64,000 bases of DNA from Lytechinus variegatus (Eukaryota; Echinodermata; Echinoidea; Temnopleuroida; Toxopneustidae), in contig NC_054751.1 of NCBI RefSeq assembly GCF_018143015.1, positions 24,256,425-24,320,424 on the forward strand, in the 5' to 3' direction. Position numbers and translations under genes: made by a program. The notes beneath the pieces were generated by a model that was not told the origin of the DNA, did no database searches, and was given only the letters and a program-made list of their open reading frames with translations. Shown in pieces: positions 1-11,562 of the stretch (position 1 is its first letter; each line of letters begins with the position of its first letter).

Positions 1-262
1 TTATCCTTGATCGGCGCCGGTTACGAACTCAGGCAGCGCCGATTTTTCTTGACTGGCGCCGATTTATAACAAGAAGATGACTGGCTGGCGCTGATTATTC
101 TTGTCCGGCGCCGATTTAGATTAAGGTGGCGCTGATTATTCTTGATCGGCGCCGGTTAAGACTCTGGCAGTGCCGATTTTTCTTGACTGGCGCTGATTAT
201 TCTTGTCCGGCGCCGATTTAGATTAAGGTGGCGCTGATTATTCTTGATTGGCGCCAGTTATA
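1..262. repeat. GGCGCC-rich tandem repeat
   Basis: Units of about 25-35 bp recur, each with a GGCGCC/GGCGCT core followed by GATTTTTCTTG or GATTATTCTTG. A longer block starting CTTGATCGGCGCCGGTTA begins near 5 and again near 142, so short units are grouped into a higher-order repeat. The array runs off the left edge. No coding frame is evident. Confidence 0.8.
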
Positions 263-425
263 TGCAAGCAGTGCACTGCTGATTATTTCTAACTGGCGAA
301 GTTGTTTGGAAAAGGGTAGTTAAAAGAAAAGATAAAGATAAGGAATATGATATGATTGTGCTTTGCTTGGGGATAGTCTTTCCTTACTGTTGCTAATATT
401 ATATCAGTGTATAATTTTTTCAAGC

Positions 426-506
426 GGCGCCTTTTCTTTCTTTCTTTTACTTTTCTCTTTTATTATTAGGGGGCGCGCGCCCCCTGCGCCACCCCCTTGA
501 TCCGCC
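426..506. repeat. End of a C/G-tract dispersed element
   Basis: A pyrimidine-rich run leads into a palindromic GGGGGCGCGCGCCCCC and then CCCCCTTGATCCGCCACTG. Similar short elements with G/C homopolymer tracts and a 'gccactg' or 'ggcgtaac' end occur at many places in the window. The junction with the mariner-type sequence after about 508 suggests one element interrupts the other. Confidence 0.45.
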
Positions 507-507
507 A

Positions 508-785
508 CTGGAAATGTATAAGAAATGTTTCGCAGAGTTCGCCCTTTTCCCTTGACCATGGACCTAATGCCTTGACACAGCGTGAAAACGGGCATTTCTG
601 CACAAGCAGATTTCTGCGAGCTCTATGAAAATGGCCGGTACTCACTCAAGTGTAACATTCTGTATAAACGTTTACTTTCATTGGATAGATGAGACCCAAA
701 ACCAAGAATATATGTGAAAAATAACCCATATAATATTTAATTCCCACGGCTTTTTCAAAGTGTAAACTTTTTTTGATACGCACTG
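508..785. mobile_element. Partial mariner-type MITE, copy 1
   Basis: This stretch matches the element at 59656-61330: both share the GAAATGTTTCGCAG block, the 'catttctgc..a.cagatttctgcgagct' block and the end TTTTTTTGATACGCACTG. Only the right part is present; the left end is missing. It is the uninterrupted counterpart that exposes the nested insertion in the 60 kb copy. Confidence 0.75.
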
Positions 786-855
786 CATAGCGAGTGCATG
801 GGTGACAACATCGACTCTCTCATTCAGGTTGTCACCCTATGTAACGCATTCTGTA

Positions 856-1140
856 CACTGTTAGAAAATTTATCCTTAAACTAAAAGAAGTTCCTGCAGC
901 AGAGTCTCGAGAACACCTGTAATCTTACCAGATTGCGTAATCTTACAGGAAATTGGTATTTGGTGTGTGTAATCTTACAAATTTCCTTAAATAAAACACT
1001 CTTTTCCCCTTTTTCTAACAGACCTGTTCTGTTAAATTGCAGAAAAATTCCTGTTTCATGAATTTAAAGAATGATTCTGGTATTGCTTTCTGCAAAATCT
1101 TCTTTTATTTTTCTGTAAAATCAGGGTTTTTTTAACAGTG
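856..1140. mobile_element. TA-flanked MITE (CACTGTTAGAAAA ends)
   Basis: The left end CACTGTTAGAAAA and right end TTTTTTAACAGTG are inverted copies. TA lies immediately outside both ends (854-855 and 1141-1142), as expected for Tc1/mariner-type target duplication. The 285-bp core holds 'tgtaatcttac' three times and has no coding capacity, so it is non-autonomous. Confidence 0.75.
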
Positions 1141-1560
1141 TAGGAAAAGAAACTTTGTGATTTCAGAGTAACACTACAATTGCTCCTGCGACATTTTATC
1201 CGGTCCTAATATTTCAAAGGATTATAGAGTTTTTGGTTCAGAATAATGTAAAGATAAGGACTAGGGTCTATTTAGTTTTGGAGGTTAGGTTTTATGTTTG
1301 TCTTAACGTTCAGATTTCCCTTCGAAGCAAATGTCAGGTAACCGATTTCATAACTTTCTAATTTTACCTAAAATTTTGATAAAGTTAACATTGTTATTGT
1401 TTGATTTCCTCTATTTATCAAAATCTCCCCCCTTGTTTTTTTTTTGGGGGGGAATGAACTTGCTCTTTTAAAGATTTTTTATATTATTTTAGGAGTGAGT
1501 TTAACAATTACAATTCTTCTATCATATCCACTGACAATTTTTGATAGCCTTTAGTTGAAA
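1141..1560. other. No gene seen
   Basis: A+T-rich sequence with a T/G homopolymer near 1430-1455. I see no exon, RNA gene or clear repeat. Confidence 0.6.
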
Positions 1561-1725
1561 CATGATGATGATGATGATCAGATGATGATCAGATAATGAT
1601 CAGATGATGATCAGGTGATGATCTGATGATCAGGTGTGGATCAGATGATCATGATGATCATGATCATGATCAAATGACGATGATACTGATGATAATGATG
1701 AGGAAGAGGTGGTGGTGGTGGAAGA
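1561..1725. repeat. GATGAT/GATCA simple repeat
   Basis: Imperfect runs of GAT, GATGATCA and GATCATGATCA, passing into a GGTGGTGG and GAAGA run. Open frames here are by-products of the repeat. Confidence 0.85.
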
Positions 1726-1980
1726 TGAGTAAGGGCAAGTGAATAAAATTGATTTAAATTTGATTAAGAATTCAATTTGATTAAAATTAAGAAAAAAAAT
1801 TAGCACCCTCAATATATAAATGCAATATTGACATCTGTTTGCACCCAGAAATGCTCGTTTTGCACACTAAAAAAGGTGCAAGTTTGCTTGATGGATGGTG
1901 CCTCCTTCGCTAAAGGGTTAAATTCTGCACCCTTAACATGTTGAAGGGTTGCAAAACAATCATAACCGACTTCACCTATA

Positions 1981-2299
1981 CAGTGCGTATACAAAAAACG
2001 GGACAGTTTTGAAAAGTCTATAAAAAAATGTTTAAAAATATTATATCTATATTTTGATGTTAATAGATGCTCTGAGATCTTATCTTTGAAATACCAATAA
2101 AAAAATTGTTCATGCTTGAGCAAACACGGAACGTTTTTGTCGGGGGGGGGCCAAAATATGAATGAAACTAAATTTTTTTGATAACATTTGAAGGATAAGT
2201 CCCCAGAGCACCCTTTGACACCAAAATAAAGAGATCATAATTTGAAACAAAAATTGTACAGACTTTTCAAATCTGTCCCGTTTTTTTTGATACGCACTT
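1981..2299. mobile_element. TA-flanked mariner-type MITE (CAGTGCGTAT ends)
   Basis: The left end CAGTGCGTATACAAAAAACG continues with GGACAGTTTTGAAAAGTCT. The right end has AGACTTTTCAAATCTGTCCC and then TTTTTTGATACGCACTT, its inverted copy. TA flanks both sides (1979-1980 and 2300-2301). The 319-bp core lacks coding capacity. Flanking sequence at 1802-1978 and 2302-2400 looks like the two halves of an older 'gcaccc' element split by this insertion. Confidence 0.78.
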
Positions 2300-2457
2300 T
2301 ACAGGTGCATGGAACTTCTTAGGGTACAAAGTTACACCCCAAAATAGACTCCCAGAGCTGCATTGGTATAAGAATTGCATTTTCTTTCTTAGCGTGTATT
2401 TCATTCAAAGTGGTATTTTAAAAGCAACCGTGAATAAAATAAGAGCATAAAACATAC

Positions 2458-2521
2458 CTTGTGCGTGAACATTTGATAAAAATCCCACTAGGACTGCAAG
2501 CAAGATTGACTCGTTCATCAT
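2458..2521 (-). CDS. Signal-peptide first exon of an unidentified secreted or membrane protein
   Basis: On the minus strand two adjacent ATGs at 2521 and 2518 open a 21-codon stretch, MMNESILLAVLVGFLSNVHA then Q. It is a textbook signal peptide: short polar start, hydrophobic core, small residues before the likely cut after Ala-20. It is followed at once by a good splice donor, CAAG then GTATGT, in phase 1. Size (64 nt) and phase equal those of the first exon of the lectin-PAN gene at 17164-17227. No downstream exon is visible between 1 and 2400, which is full of transposons, so the rest of the gene should lie left of the window. The product is unknown; a paralogue of the lectin gene is possible, but signal exons of this size and phase are common. 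Confidence 0.5.
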
Positions 2522-4440
2522 GGGACAAATTTTTACCAAGGCTTCAGGAAATTCTTAGGATCGGTCCTCTCGCGAGTTTGTTAAACCGTGATATGTTTTC
2601 AATCAGTTTCCCGCTACTACTACCATGCACAGGAAAGTATGAAATTAATTTTGACTGGGGTTTAACTGTCAAATCCCCTATCGCTGGAGGGGATTGGATG
2701 ACAACAAGCACATTCATTAATACCACAGCTAATTCATCCGTATCTAACCAGTTAATTGTGTCAATTTATCATAGCATGAAATTTAAAGCTATATAGGGAG
2801 GGGGTGGAGGAAGGGGTGGGGTAGGGTAGAAATGACTGAGTTCATTTTTTTGTGATGTATTCGATTTTGAATAATCATGAAAAAAGAGAGTAAAGTGAGG
2901 AGGACAGGGGGGGGGTTGAATCGTCTGATATACGAAGCAACTTTACCACCGTGCAGAATGCCAGAGAAAATGAATTGATTTGAACATTTGATGGACTGTG
3001 AGAGCTATGAGAGGTGGGTTGGACGTGTAATATGCATCCGGGAGTGAGGATGAGGATGTACGGGGGGGTGTGCATTTATTTTTTGTTATTCATGAGGAAA
3101 ATGAAATATATCTTTTTATCTAATATAGTAATGATAACGACCTTTATTCCTTACACTTTATCTCTCTTAGCATTGGAGTGAAATCATGGAAATAGGAAGA
3201 CAAATAAAAGCACAGAACGGCATCATAATTATAATGGGAGGTTATCAAACCCTTTTTTCACTTTCGATAACTGGACGTACGAGAGATACCTCCGCATGCA
3301 AACATGGGGCAAAGAAAAATTAATGAAGCGCTTTTGATTAACTAATTTCGATAGGATTATAGTCTCTATAAATGTTATTTATCCTTTCACTTCGCGTGAA
3401 ATTGAGCTAAAAACGTCACTATCCTATTATGAAATATCGTGAAATACGTAGCAGAATGGAGTGATATGAATATTATTGGGGGATATCTCATACCTCATGG
3501 TCGCTCCAGACTACATTGGCTCTTTGATCTCTTAATTTTTTTCTGCCCAATCTTCTATTCTCATTTGATCTCTTTCTGCTCTTCTTCTATATCCTTCCCC
3601 TGTGAGTGTTTTCTCTCCATCTCTTATCAATATCTGGATGTCTCTCTCTCCCCCTCCGCCTCTCACTTCCTCACCCCCTCCCTCCCATTCTCCCCCCCCC
3701 TCATTCACCCATTCTCTCTCCCCTTTCTCTTTTTATCTCCCTCTTTCTCTCTCCCTCTCTATCTTGTCTATTCATCGCGATCTTCCCCTAATCGTAAATC
3801 AGATTTGATCACAAGTCAATGGCTCTAGAGGCAAAATGGACCCCAAAGATACGTTAGTTTGAATGAAAAATAGAAAAAACAATATTGGTGCAGGTTTGGA
3901 TAAATCCGTCAAAGAATAGCTGTACAATGTATTAATATTTTCGTTTTGAATTTGATTTTGTGACGTCACAAACATGCAGCTATTATGTCCTGTGATATAA
4001 ATTCCAGAAAATGTAATTATCTATAAGTAATGAAAGTGAATTTTTTGTGTGGGGTAGATATATCATCTGACACATGGTTAATACCCTATATGTTCCATAA
4101 AAAATGAATTTATGGAATCTATATAATTATGGAACGCTGCTCGCAGATGACGCAAAAATAACATACCTCTTTTCACCATTAACATGATTACCTCTCTCTA
4201 TTTTCTGCTTTTATTAAAACCAACCTCTCAGCAGAAGGGTTTTCCATTTTTGTTAACATAAGTATCTTTACGATTTCAATGCAGTAATTCGAGATCTTAT
4301 AAACATGTTATTGAATAGGTAGGTGTTATTCCATAGATTAATTGATTTCTAAATACACAAATGCATATAAGTATAGTTGCAAGAATTGTATGTAAGTTTA
4401 CAATGTTGTTTGAGAATACCCCTCCAACTCACATCCATGT
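2522..4440. other. Intergenic, low-complexity; no gene seen
   Basis: This lies upstream of the signal-peptide exon at 2458-2521 and could hold its promoter, but I find no clear TATA box. It contains G-rich runs near 2800-3070 and a C/T-rich run at 3600-3780. The long C/T-rich frames are compositional artefacts. Confidence 0.5.
3600..3782. repeat. C/T-rich low-complexity tract
   Basis: Irregular CCCTCTC/TCTCTC sequence. It gives overlapping open frames in all three plus-strand phases, which shows low complexity rather than coding. Confidence 0.8.
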
Positions 4441-4460
4441 GTAAGTTTCCTTATACAGAG

Positions 4461-4895
4461 AGCGAAGTTGGCTCAGTCGTCGGTAAAGCGTCTGCCCGTC
4501 GAGCCAAAGATCGTGGGTTCGAGTCCCCCCCCCCCCGGGCGGAGGACTGAAGCCAGTGCGTCGTGTGTAAATGTCTCTCCCCTGTTTCATAGATGCAAGC
4601 TATGTAACAGTGGAAAAACACTCCGTCCCTCGGATAGGACGTTAAATGGAGGCCCCGTGTAGAGGAGAATCACCACCTTTGCACGTTAAGAACCCACTGC
4701 ACTTTTCGAATAAGAGTAGGGGGAAACCCCGGTGTAGTGGTTCACCTGCATTCCCCAACCAGTTATCGGGAGGAGAGACATGCGAGTCACAGTTCCGTGT
4801 GCGCACCCGTCTTGGCGACCCATATTGGCTGGCAGGGGGCTCCTCCAATGCGCCTTTGAATGTCTTAGAGAGATATATGGCGCTATACAAATGCA
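4461..4895 (+). mobile_element. tRNA-derived SINE, near full length
   Basis: The head carries a box A-like TGGCTCAGTCGTCGG (from 4469) and a perfect box B, GGTTCGAGTCC, at 4516-4526, so it derives from a tRNA with internal Pol III promoter signals. An unrelated body of about 350 bp follows and ends in ATATATGGCGCTATACAAATG then a short CATCATCAT tail. A poly-C stretch of 12 just after box B would disrupt a true tRNA T-arm. Open frames across it are fortuitous. Confidence 0.75.
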
Positions 4896-4958
4896 TCATC
4901 ATGTACCTGTATAAAAAGAATAACGCATTGTTTATGCTTGTCACTCGAACATGCATCT

Positions 4959-5040
4959 GTTTAAACTTTATTGTATAATTGATTAAACCTTAAAAAAACT
5001 TGTTTAAACACTTTAAACAGTTGTTTAAAAAAGTTTAAAC
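4959..5040. repeat. Cluster of GTTTAAAC octamers
   Basis: The palindrome GTTTAAAC occurs at 4959-4966, 5002-5009 and 5033-5040, with TTTAAAC and TTGTTTAAA variants between. I see no duplication that would make this a simple tandem repeat. Confidence 0.6.
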
Positions 5041-5109
5041 AATAGTAGTTAGAGTGATAATCTTAAACAACGTGCTCAAAATTTTGAAACAGCGGTTTTA
5101 CAGTTTAAT

Positions 5110-5930
5110 AGGGTCCTTTTTTATTTTATTTTTTTTACACATCATTATATCCTTACGTATTCTCTCCGTTATGATATTACAAATAAAATGAGGCAATGTC
5201 CTGATATGAGATATAGTTTCTTTATACATGTTGGAAATGTTTGATCTATGGCGACATTACGAAGTTGAAAAAAAACACGAATGAATTAAAGTTTAGCCAT
5301 TTTGTATCGGTACGAGCTTCCACAAATTGGCTTGAAAGTTCTATGGGTCACGACAATCGAGATTCGGGTCAATTATTCATCATGTTATTTGATCAGAACT
5401 AATCAATGCAGAAATAAGTAGAGCAGATTTAATTTTCTTTGATGAATGAATCCCAAGCCAAAGGGGAAGCTTTTAGACTTGCACTTTTATGATTGATCGC
5501 TTGCATCACCCTGAAACTTCCATACTGATTTTGTTTTGTATTGTTAGAGACGTGTTGAAAAGTAGGATGGATAAAACGTTTTGTTATTAAAATGTTATTA
5601 GTGATGCTCTGCCATCCGCATTACGTCATGTTTCATGCTGTTCTTCCGCTTCTTGATATAAAGTCTCTTTTATTTTACATTGAAAACAGATTTTAAAAGC
5701 TTGTTTGCTATACATTATGGTTTATAATATGATCTTACCGTTCTTTTTCAAGAGTTTTAAAACTTCAAGAGCAATGCTCATGTTGGAAATTAAACAGTGC
5801 TGTCAAATATCCTTTTAATAGTTTAAATAATACCCGATCAGGGGTTGTTTCACATGCACTATACCGCGTATCGATCAATCGAATTACGCGTTAAATTTAA
5901 GTTATAATTTACTCCTTGTAAAACACCCCC
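5110..5930. other. No gene seen
   Basis: Unremarkable A+T-rich sequence. I see no exon, tRNA or recognisable repeat end. Confidence 0.5.
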
Positions 5931-5939
5931 ACACGAGCT

Positions 5940-6510
5940 TGTAAGTTGCCCCTTTAATCAGAAGAGGACCCGTTTTAAGTGTTACCAAGTGCCCTTTCTT
6001 GTACAAGTGTCATTTTTTCTTTAAAAAATGCCCCTCTCGAACGTGTTCTGTACCCTTTTCATCTGAGAAAGACCAATTTAATGTTTTAGCAAGTGCTATA
6101 TCTCGCATCAGTGCCAAATTTTACCAAACGATTCCCCCTTACGAACGTTTTCTGTGCCCCTTTTATCTGAGAAGGATCCGTTTTATGTATGAGCAAGTGC
6201 TCCCTTGCCTTCTTGTAAGTACCTTTTCTCGAACCAGTGTCCCCTTTTACCCAAGAAAAATGCCCTTCGCGAACATTTCCTGTGCCCCTTTCCCCAGAGG
6301 ATCCGTTTTATGCCGTTATAACAAGTGCACTTTTGCCTTCTTATAGGTGCCCTTTCTAGCATCAGTGAGTGCCCCTTTTTTACATTAGAAGAGTGCCCCC
6401 CACGAATGTGTTCTGTGGCACTTTCGCCTGAGAAGGACATGTTATGCGTTAACGAGTGCCCCTTTGCCTCTCATAGGCGCCTGTTCTTCATATCAGATAA
6501 GTTGTCCTGA
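5940..6510. repeat. Diverged minisatellite, unit about 125 bp, four to five copies
   Basis: The motif 'cgaacgtgttctgt(g/a)ccc.ttt...ctgagaa(g)ga' recurs near 6038, 6142, 6269 and 6400. Between copies 'agcaagtgc...tgccttcttgtaagt' repeats too. The copies differ by many substitutions and small indels. Frames crossing it are interrupted differently in each unit, so it is not an obvious protein repeat. Confidence 0.8.
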
Positions 6511-6664
6511 AAACCCACTTTTTTCGCTCCCGATGAGCGCCCGGTTTCTTAATTTAGAACTGCTTCCTTCTGCAAGTGCATAATGAATGAAAAATAAATA
6601 ATAATCTTACATGCCTGAAGTTTGGGGTGGGGTAGATAATTCATTTTGTTTTAAGATCATGGCT

Positions 6665-7000
6665 GTACACAGCGGGGGTGGGGGCAGGAGGCAGTTGCCC
6701 CCCCCCCCTCTTTGAAAAACATCTTTTTACTGCAGATTTTCACAAAATTCACCAAATGTATAAAAAAATCCATCAATTTCACTTGACAAAATGCCAAAGT
6801 GCCTCAATGATAAGCTCGGTCGCTTCGCTCCCTTGCTTTCATTTTCCCCCAAAAAGTTTATGCGTGCTCTCCCCCCTCAAAAACAAATCTGCATACGGCC
6901 ATGTTTAAGGTCGTGGCATTTTCTAAAGAAAAGGTGCCCCTTTTCCCTGTCCCCCCCACTCTTAACTTCGCTCCGCAGCCCCTGTCATCATCATTATTCA
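6665..7000. repeat. C-tract dispersed element remnants
   Basis: Contains GCGGGGGTGGGGGC, CCCCCCCCCC and later CCCCCTCAAAAAC and CCCCCCCACTC tracts, of the type seen in the other G/C-tract repeats of the window. Boundaries are unclear. Confidence 0.4.
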
Positions 7001-7084
7001 TTAACTCTTTTTATTTATTGCCTCATGTGACTCTTCACGTACGCCGCTTGTCTCTACGATAAAAGGCATTTTCTCACCGACACA

Positions 7085-7562
7085 ATCATCACCACCACCA
7101 TACCCGCAACCAACACCATCAACACCATCACTGCAACCACCATCACCACCACCTACACCAATGTTCACATCAGTAGAATATCATAAGAAAGTGACTAGAA
7201 TCGCCACCACCATCACCTCCACCACAACCTTCACCGACGGCGCTGCCACCACCACAACTTCTATCACCACCATCATCAAGCCAATTACCACCACCATCAC
7301 CTCCATCACGACCACCTCTACCATCATCAACACCTACACTAACTCCACCATGTTCACATCAGTAGAAGATCAGTACAGACAAGAAAGCGACTATAGAATC
7401 ACCACCTCTATCACCACCACCACCACCACCACCACATGCACCACTACTATCACATACACCACCTTACCATACTCAAATTAGTAGAAAATAATAAAGACAA
7501 CAAAGCGGCTAAAATCGCCACCACCACTACCTCCACCATGTTCACATCAGTAGAAGATCGGG
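7085..7562. repeat. CAC/ACC-rich minisatellite with spacer motif
   Basis: CCACCATCACCA-type runs alternate with a non-repetitive spacer 'atgttcacatcagtagaagatc...agaaagcgacta.aatc(g/a)cc'. The spacer starts near 7161, 7350 and 7539, with a diverged copy near 7471. The compound unit is about 120-190 bp. Thr/Ser-rich open frames here reflect the trinucleotide run. Confidence 0.8.
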
Positions 7563-7784
7563 ACCCCGTCTTACAAATAATTTACGATTGATCCGATCAA
7601 TTACAACTATGGACGGTCAACAACGTCATCATCTGTTATGCATGTTTGTTTATTATATTCTTGACAATTCACTGTGCTTCTCTTTGTTTACAAAGCACAA
7701 TGTGCAAATTTGTAGAAAAAATATGACACTGATAAATTTCCATAGAATTTTGGATCAATCGTAAATCTTTGTAAGAGGGAGCCC
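7561..7784. mobile_element. Fold-back MITE, GGNCCCGTCTTACAAA family, copy 1
   Basis: The left end GGACCCCGTCTTACAAA continues to TTACGATTGATCC. The right end GGATCAATCGTAAATC then TTTGTAAGAGGGAGCCC is its inverted copy. Related copies are at 39292-39570 and 55665-55943. There is no coding capacity. Confidence 0.7.
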
Positions 7785-8279
7785 AGTAGAGACAAGAAAG
7801 CGACCAGAAGCGAACGTGAAACCGTCTCCTAGAATATTATAAAGCCTTTCGCAAATGTGTTTAATCAACCAATAGCGAAAAGAAAATGACCAATCAGAAT
7901 CATGTTTGCATCCTCGTAAACTCTTCAAAATGTTATCACCCAATCAGAATCGCAATCGCAATGTATCGAATCTCAAGGACTCAATAATATTCAGAGAACC
8001 ATTTCATGATCGTTGTCGTCACTGACATTGTCGACCTTCGACAGCTACCATCATGGACCTCGGAAGCGGGGGCGCAGCATCCCTTTGATTTTTTAAATGC
8101 TAATAATAATGTATTTCATTTGACTTTGTTTGCCAAAATCCCCTCCTTTTGGGAGGAGGGATTGTCACATAAAATAAATCACCTTTATTTGAGAGTGAAG
8201 ACCATTTTTATTTTCGATTTTTTTCTTAACAGAATGCCCCCCCCCCCGCTTTAAATCGTGAACCAACCCCTGATTACAT

Positions 8280-9480
8280 ATACCACCACTTCCTGTTAGA
8301 AGCTCGTTCCCAGGTCCCCGGTTGCAATAGCAATAGAGAGAAATTAATGCTTCTCGGCCAATCAAACCACTTATGAATTGTCATTTCTGACTTCCCTGAA
8401 ACACCTTTCAGGATTTTTTTTATAGGGTCTTTGTGGCATACGCTCAACAGATGAAACTTATATCACTTAATTAACAAATGTTATGTTTTCGTTTCTTTAT
8501 TAAATTTACTAAACAAAACTTCATTAATCAAATCGCTTAAAATCACTTCACCCTTGAGAAATATTACGTTCAACTAACAAAATATATCACATTAAACCAT
8601 AATTAAGATAACAGTTTTATACTAGCTAATCAAATCATACAATTTTGGCAGCTATATGACCTTGAATTATATTCTTTATTTACACGTTAATCCTATCGAC
8701 CTATAAAGCGAGGAAATAAGCAAATTAAATAATATCACATTATATACAGGTATGCGGTTTTCTACGTTACACATTTCAAACAGAGTATCGCAATTATGAA
8801 ATGAGAGATTTACTTATAATGCCACTGAATTGATCCGGAGGCATTTTCTTTTGTTTCCACGATGTGTGGGTATATTTTTAGTTATTCTTGTTTTGTTTCA
8901 TATCCGTTATATCTTTCATTAATTTTGCTGAAAATTAAATAAATGAGATGGAATAAAAACATGTGTTCATATTGTACTATTCATGCCTTACATGTAAGAT
9001 CTCTATGACGATGGGTGCAGGGGCATCCGACGGATTATGAGAAACAATGTAACTATTTGATCGAAAATAATGATCATTGTTAGCGCTTTTGTTGTTTAAT
9101 CTTTGCTTGCTTTGCCAATTTTTATTCTTGGTCTAAAAAAACATACAATGGACATAATATTCCCGCATTTAGCATAGAGCCCTTTTCAGTGATAACCTTA
9201 TGCTATACTGATTACAATAATGACACTAAAAATGATACAAATACAACAAATTGACGATGATGCAAGGACACGCGATATTTATTAAGAAAATCAATTACAA
9301 TAAAAGAAGAAAAAAATCAGAGAATTCAGCCTTCATTTAACATGCAGTTAAACATGGTAACCAAGACACAGCACAAGGAAAGCAATTATATCTGAAAGAC
9401 CTAGTATCATCTTATATTGTTCATATCAGACAAAATAAGAGGGAGTAATTATTGTATAACAGTGCTTATGCCTAACTCTC
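8280..9480. other. No gene seen
   Basis: Strongly A+T-rich with many stops on both strands. I see no exon or repeat boundary. Confidence 0.5.
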
Positions 9481-9544
9481 AGTGTGTGTGTGTGTATATA
9501 TGAGTTTTGTCAGACGTGTATCAATCAGATATGATGGGACCAGC

Positions 9545-9656
9545 CTTTAACGTCACCATTCGAAAGACGTGACCAGGGCTCGAACCTCTGCATCAATTTG
9601 TAACTTCCCAACAGCTTGGATACAGGCGCTCGCCACAACGCTCAGTGGCGCCACGT
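9545..9656 (-). mobile_element. tRNA-like SINE head, minus strand
   Basis: Read on the minus strand it begins GTGGCGCCACTGAGCG, has a box A-like stretch ending GGCGAGCGCC and a box B GGTTCGAGCCC near 9573-9583. A short (TG)n run lies just to the left at 9481-9494. It looks like a degraded tRNA-derived SINE, not a working tRNA, because no convincing anticodon arm forms. Confidence 0.5.
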
Positions 9657-9699
9657 CTTTATGATCGTAGATGGCGCATCATCATTTAAGACAAGCTGC

Positions 9700-11243
9700 T
9701 GGGACAAACGTGTTTTTTTTTTACACAGACAATATACAGATATTGCAGGGCAATTGCACATAGATGTAGTATATAATCTAGGAGACAACGAGTTCATTGT
9801 ATGATTTCGATCACAGCACAGTCTCCCCCACTTAGGGTCAGTACACGAAATCGCAAGGCGCTCGTAATTTTAACCCTAGACTGAGTACGATGGCCCTGAA
9901 TAAATCGTATGAAAAAAATGTAAAGTTATTCTGCGACGTCATCAGTAAAATGAACATTTAAGAAGGTTCTGCAGATTGTCTGATTTTCGAAAATGAACTA
10001 ATTTCTTTCTTTTCTGGGCTCTCAAAAATATATATTCATTTTTCTTACCTGCGTTCCATAAGTACATAAGGATTATCATTCACTTTGCTAAAGATCGATC
10101 ATTGATTCTTTGGAAAAATTAATGGAAAAAAAACGGAGACGAGATTAGCCAGTTGGATTATGTGAAACCCTAAATATAGATACAATGTATTTTGACATTT
10201 GAAAGTTATATATCAGTGTATAAATCATTTCTACATTCTTCGCACCGATCAAACCCTAAATAATTACTAGTAATCTCCATAAATGAAGGGAAAATTAAAG
10301 AGAGCGGTGTGCACTTTTGACCCTCAATTTTTCCCATAATCTGGATAGATGAAATCATGACACCATGGGATCTAAACCCACGTCCTTGCTGGTATGGATG
10401 CAGCTCTGAAACACGTCATAACAAGAAGATAAAATTATACAAGATTAAATAAATCAGCCACATATTAACACTATTTACAATTTATGCTTTTAGAGTTTGA
10501 GACAAGTTCTTCTATGTTTTAATCCATGCTATAATCATTGAACTGATTCCAACCACATTCTTTTTATTATAAATATTTCATACAGTCCCATATATGGAGA
10601 AATCATGTGTTTTGTCAGTATCCTGATGGATGGTCAAGCCGTGATGCACTCCCACAAGCCTTTATCACTTTACTTTTTTCACTTTAAGAAAGAATCCAAT
10701 CAAAATTGAAGTTATTTTGTAACAAAATACAAAAAAAAGAAAAATGGAGAAGAATCAATGTGAAATTTTGAACAAAATCAGACAGATGATTCATAACTTT
10801 TTCAAATAAAGTCACGAATCATTTTTTAAAGTTGCACAAGTCATGTTAATTTTAAATTGACCACAATAGTATTGCCATAATAAAGCCTGATTAGGGCGAA
10901 GACAATTTTGCATTTACTCTAAATATAATGTAATTAAAAAAAATCTTTTACTCAGAATAATAAATTTTTCTTTCACAAGGTCTTCCTATGTTATATTTTG
11001 ATTGATCCGAGAGGAAATGTGCTTATGGCCTAATCTAATTCTAATCATTTACGACAAATAAAAGAGTATCGGGAGTTGACCCTTCTAATTTATTGTCACA
11101 ATCTACTCAATAAATTGACAACTTGAGGATAAAATGTCCTTTCATTTCATTCTTATATATATCCACGCCTTTTTAAATCTTTGGTCACTTGACAAGAATC
11201 TTTCAGCATTCTGTATTTATTTGATCCCTTTTACACAATTAAT
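9700..11243. other. Downstream of the lectin gene; no gene seen
   Basis: A+T-rich sequence beyond the 3' end of the minus-strand lectin-PAN gene. I see no exon or repeat end. Confidence 0.5.
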
Positions 11244-11249
11244 TTTATT
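11244..11249 (-). terminator. Polyadenylation signal of the lectin-PAN gene
   Basis: AATAAA on the minus strand, 27 nt beyond the last base of the stop codon. This is close but usable as a cleavage and polyadenylation signal. Confidence 0.5.
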
Positions 11250-11275
11250 ACCAAAATTAGAATCTCAATAACCCC

Positions 11276-11562
11276 TTAATATTGAACAGGCTCAAAGTAA
11301 TTACACCCACGACGTGCCTCCATTGAGTTCTCACCAGCTGCGGATGTCGTATTACGATTGATCTCACAGCGGCCATCTTGGTGTTGCCAATTGAAGGATT
11401 GACACTGATCATGGGCAAGACACAGTCCAGCACACTCCACTAAATTCTTCACTGTTGCAGACAATGCGATGTAACCCTTTAGACAGTATTCTCTCAATGG
11501 AGACCCGTCAGGCTTCGAGATCAATGCATAGTCTCGTGAAACTTTATACAATTTTGCAGGAG
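11276..11562 (-). CDS. Lectin-PAN gene exon 4 (PAN/apple domain and stop)
   Basis: Acceptor CGGAATAG in phase 1. It encodes residues 165-259, a single PAN domain with ECAGLCLAHDQC and ending NYFEPVQY. One exon for the whole domain fits a shuffled module. Confidence 0.82.

Noticed and set aside
2461..2796. Plus-strand frame of 111 codons
   Set aside because: It is opposite the signal-peptide exon, has no ATG start or family match, and the minus-strand exon has better splice evidence.
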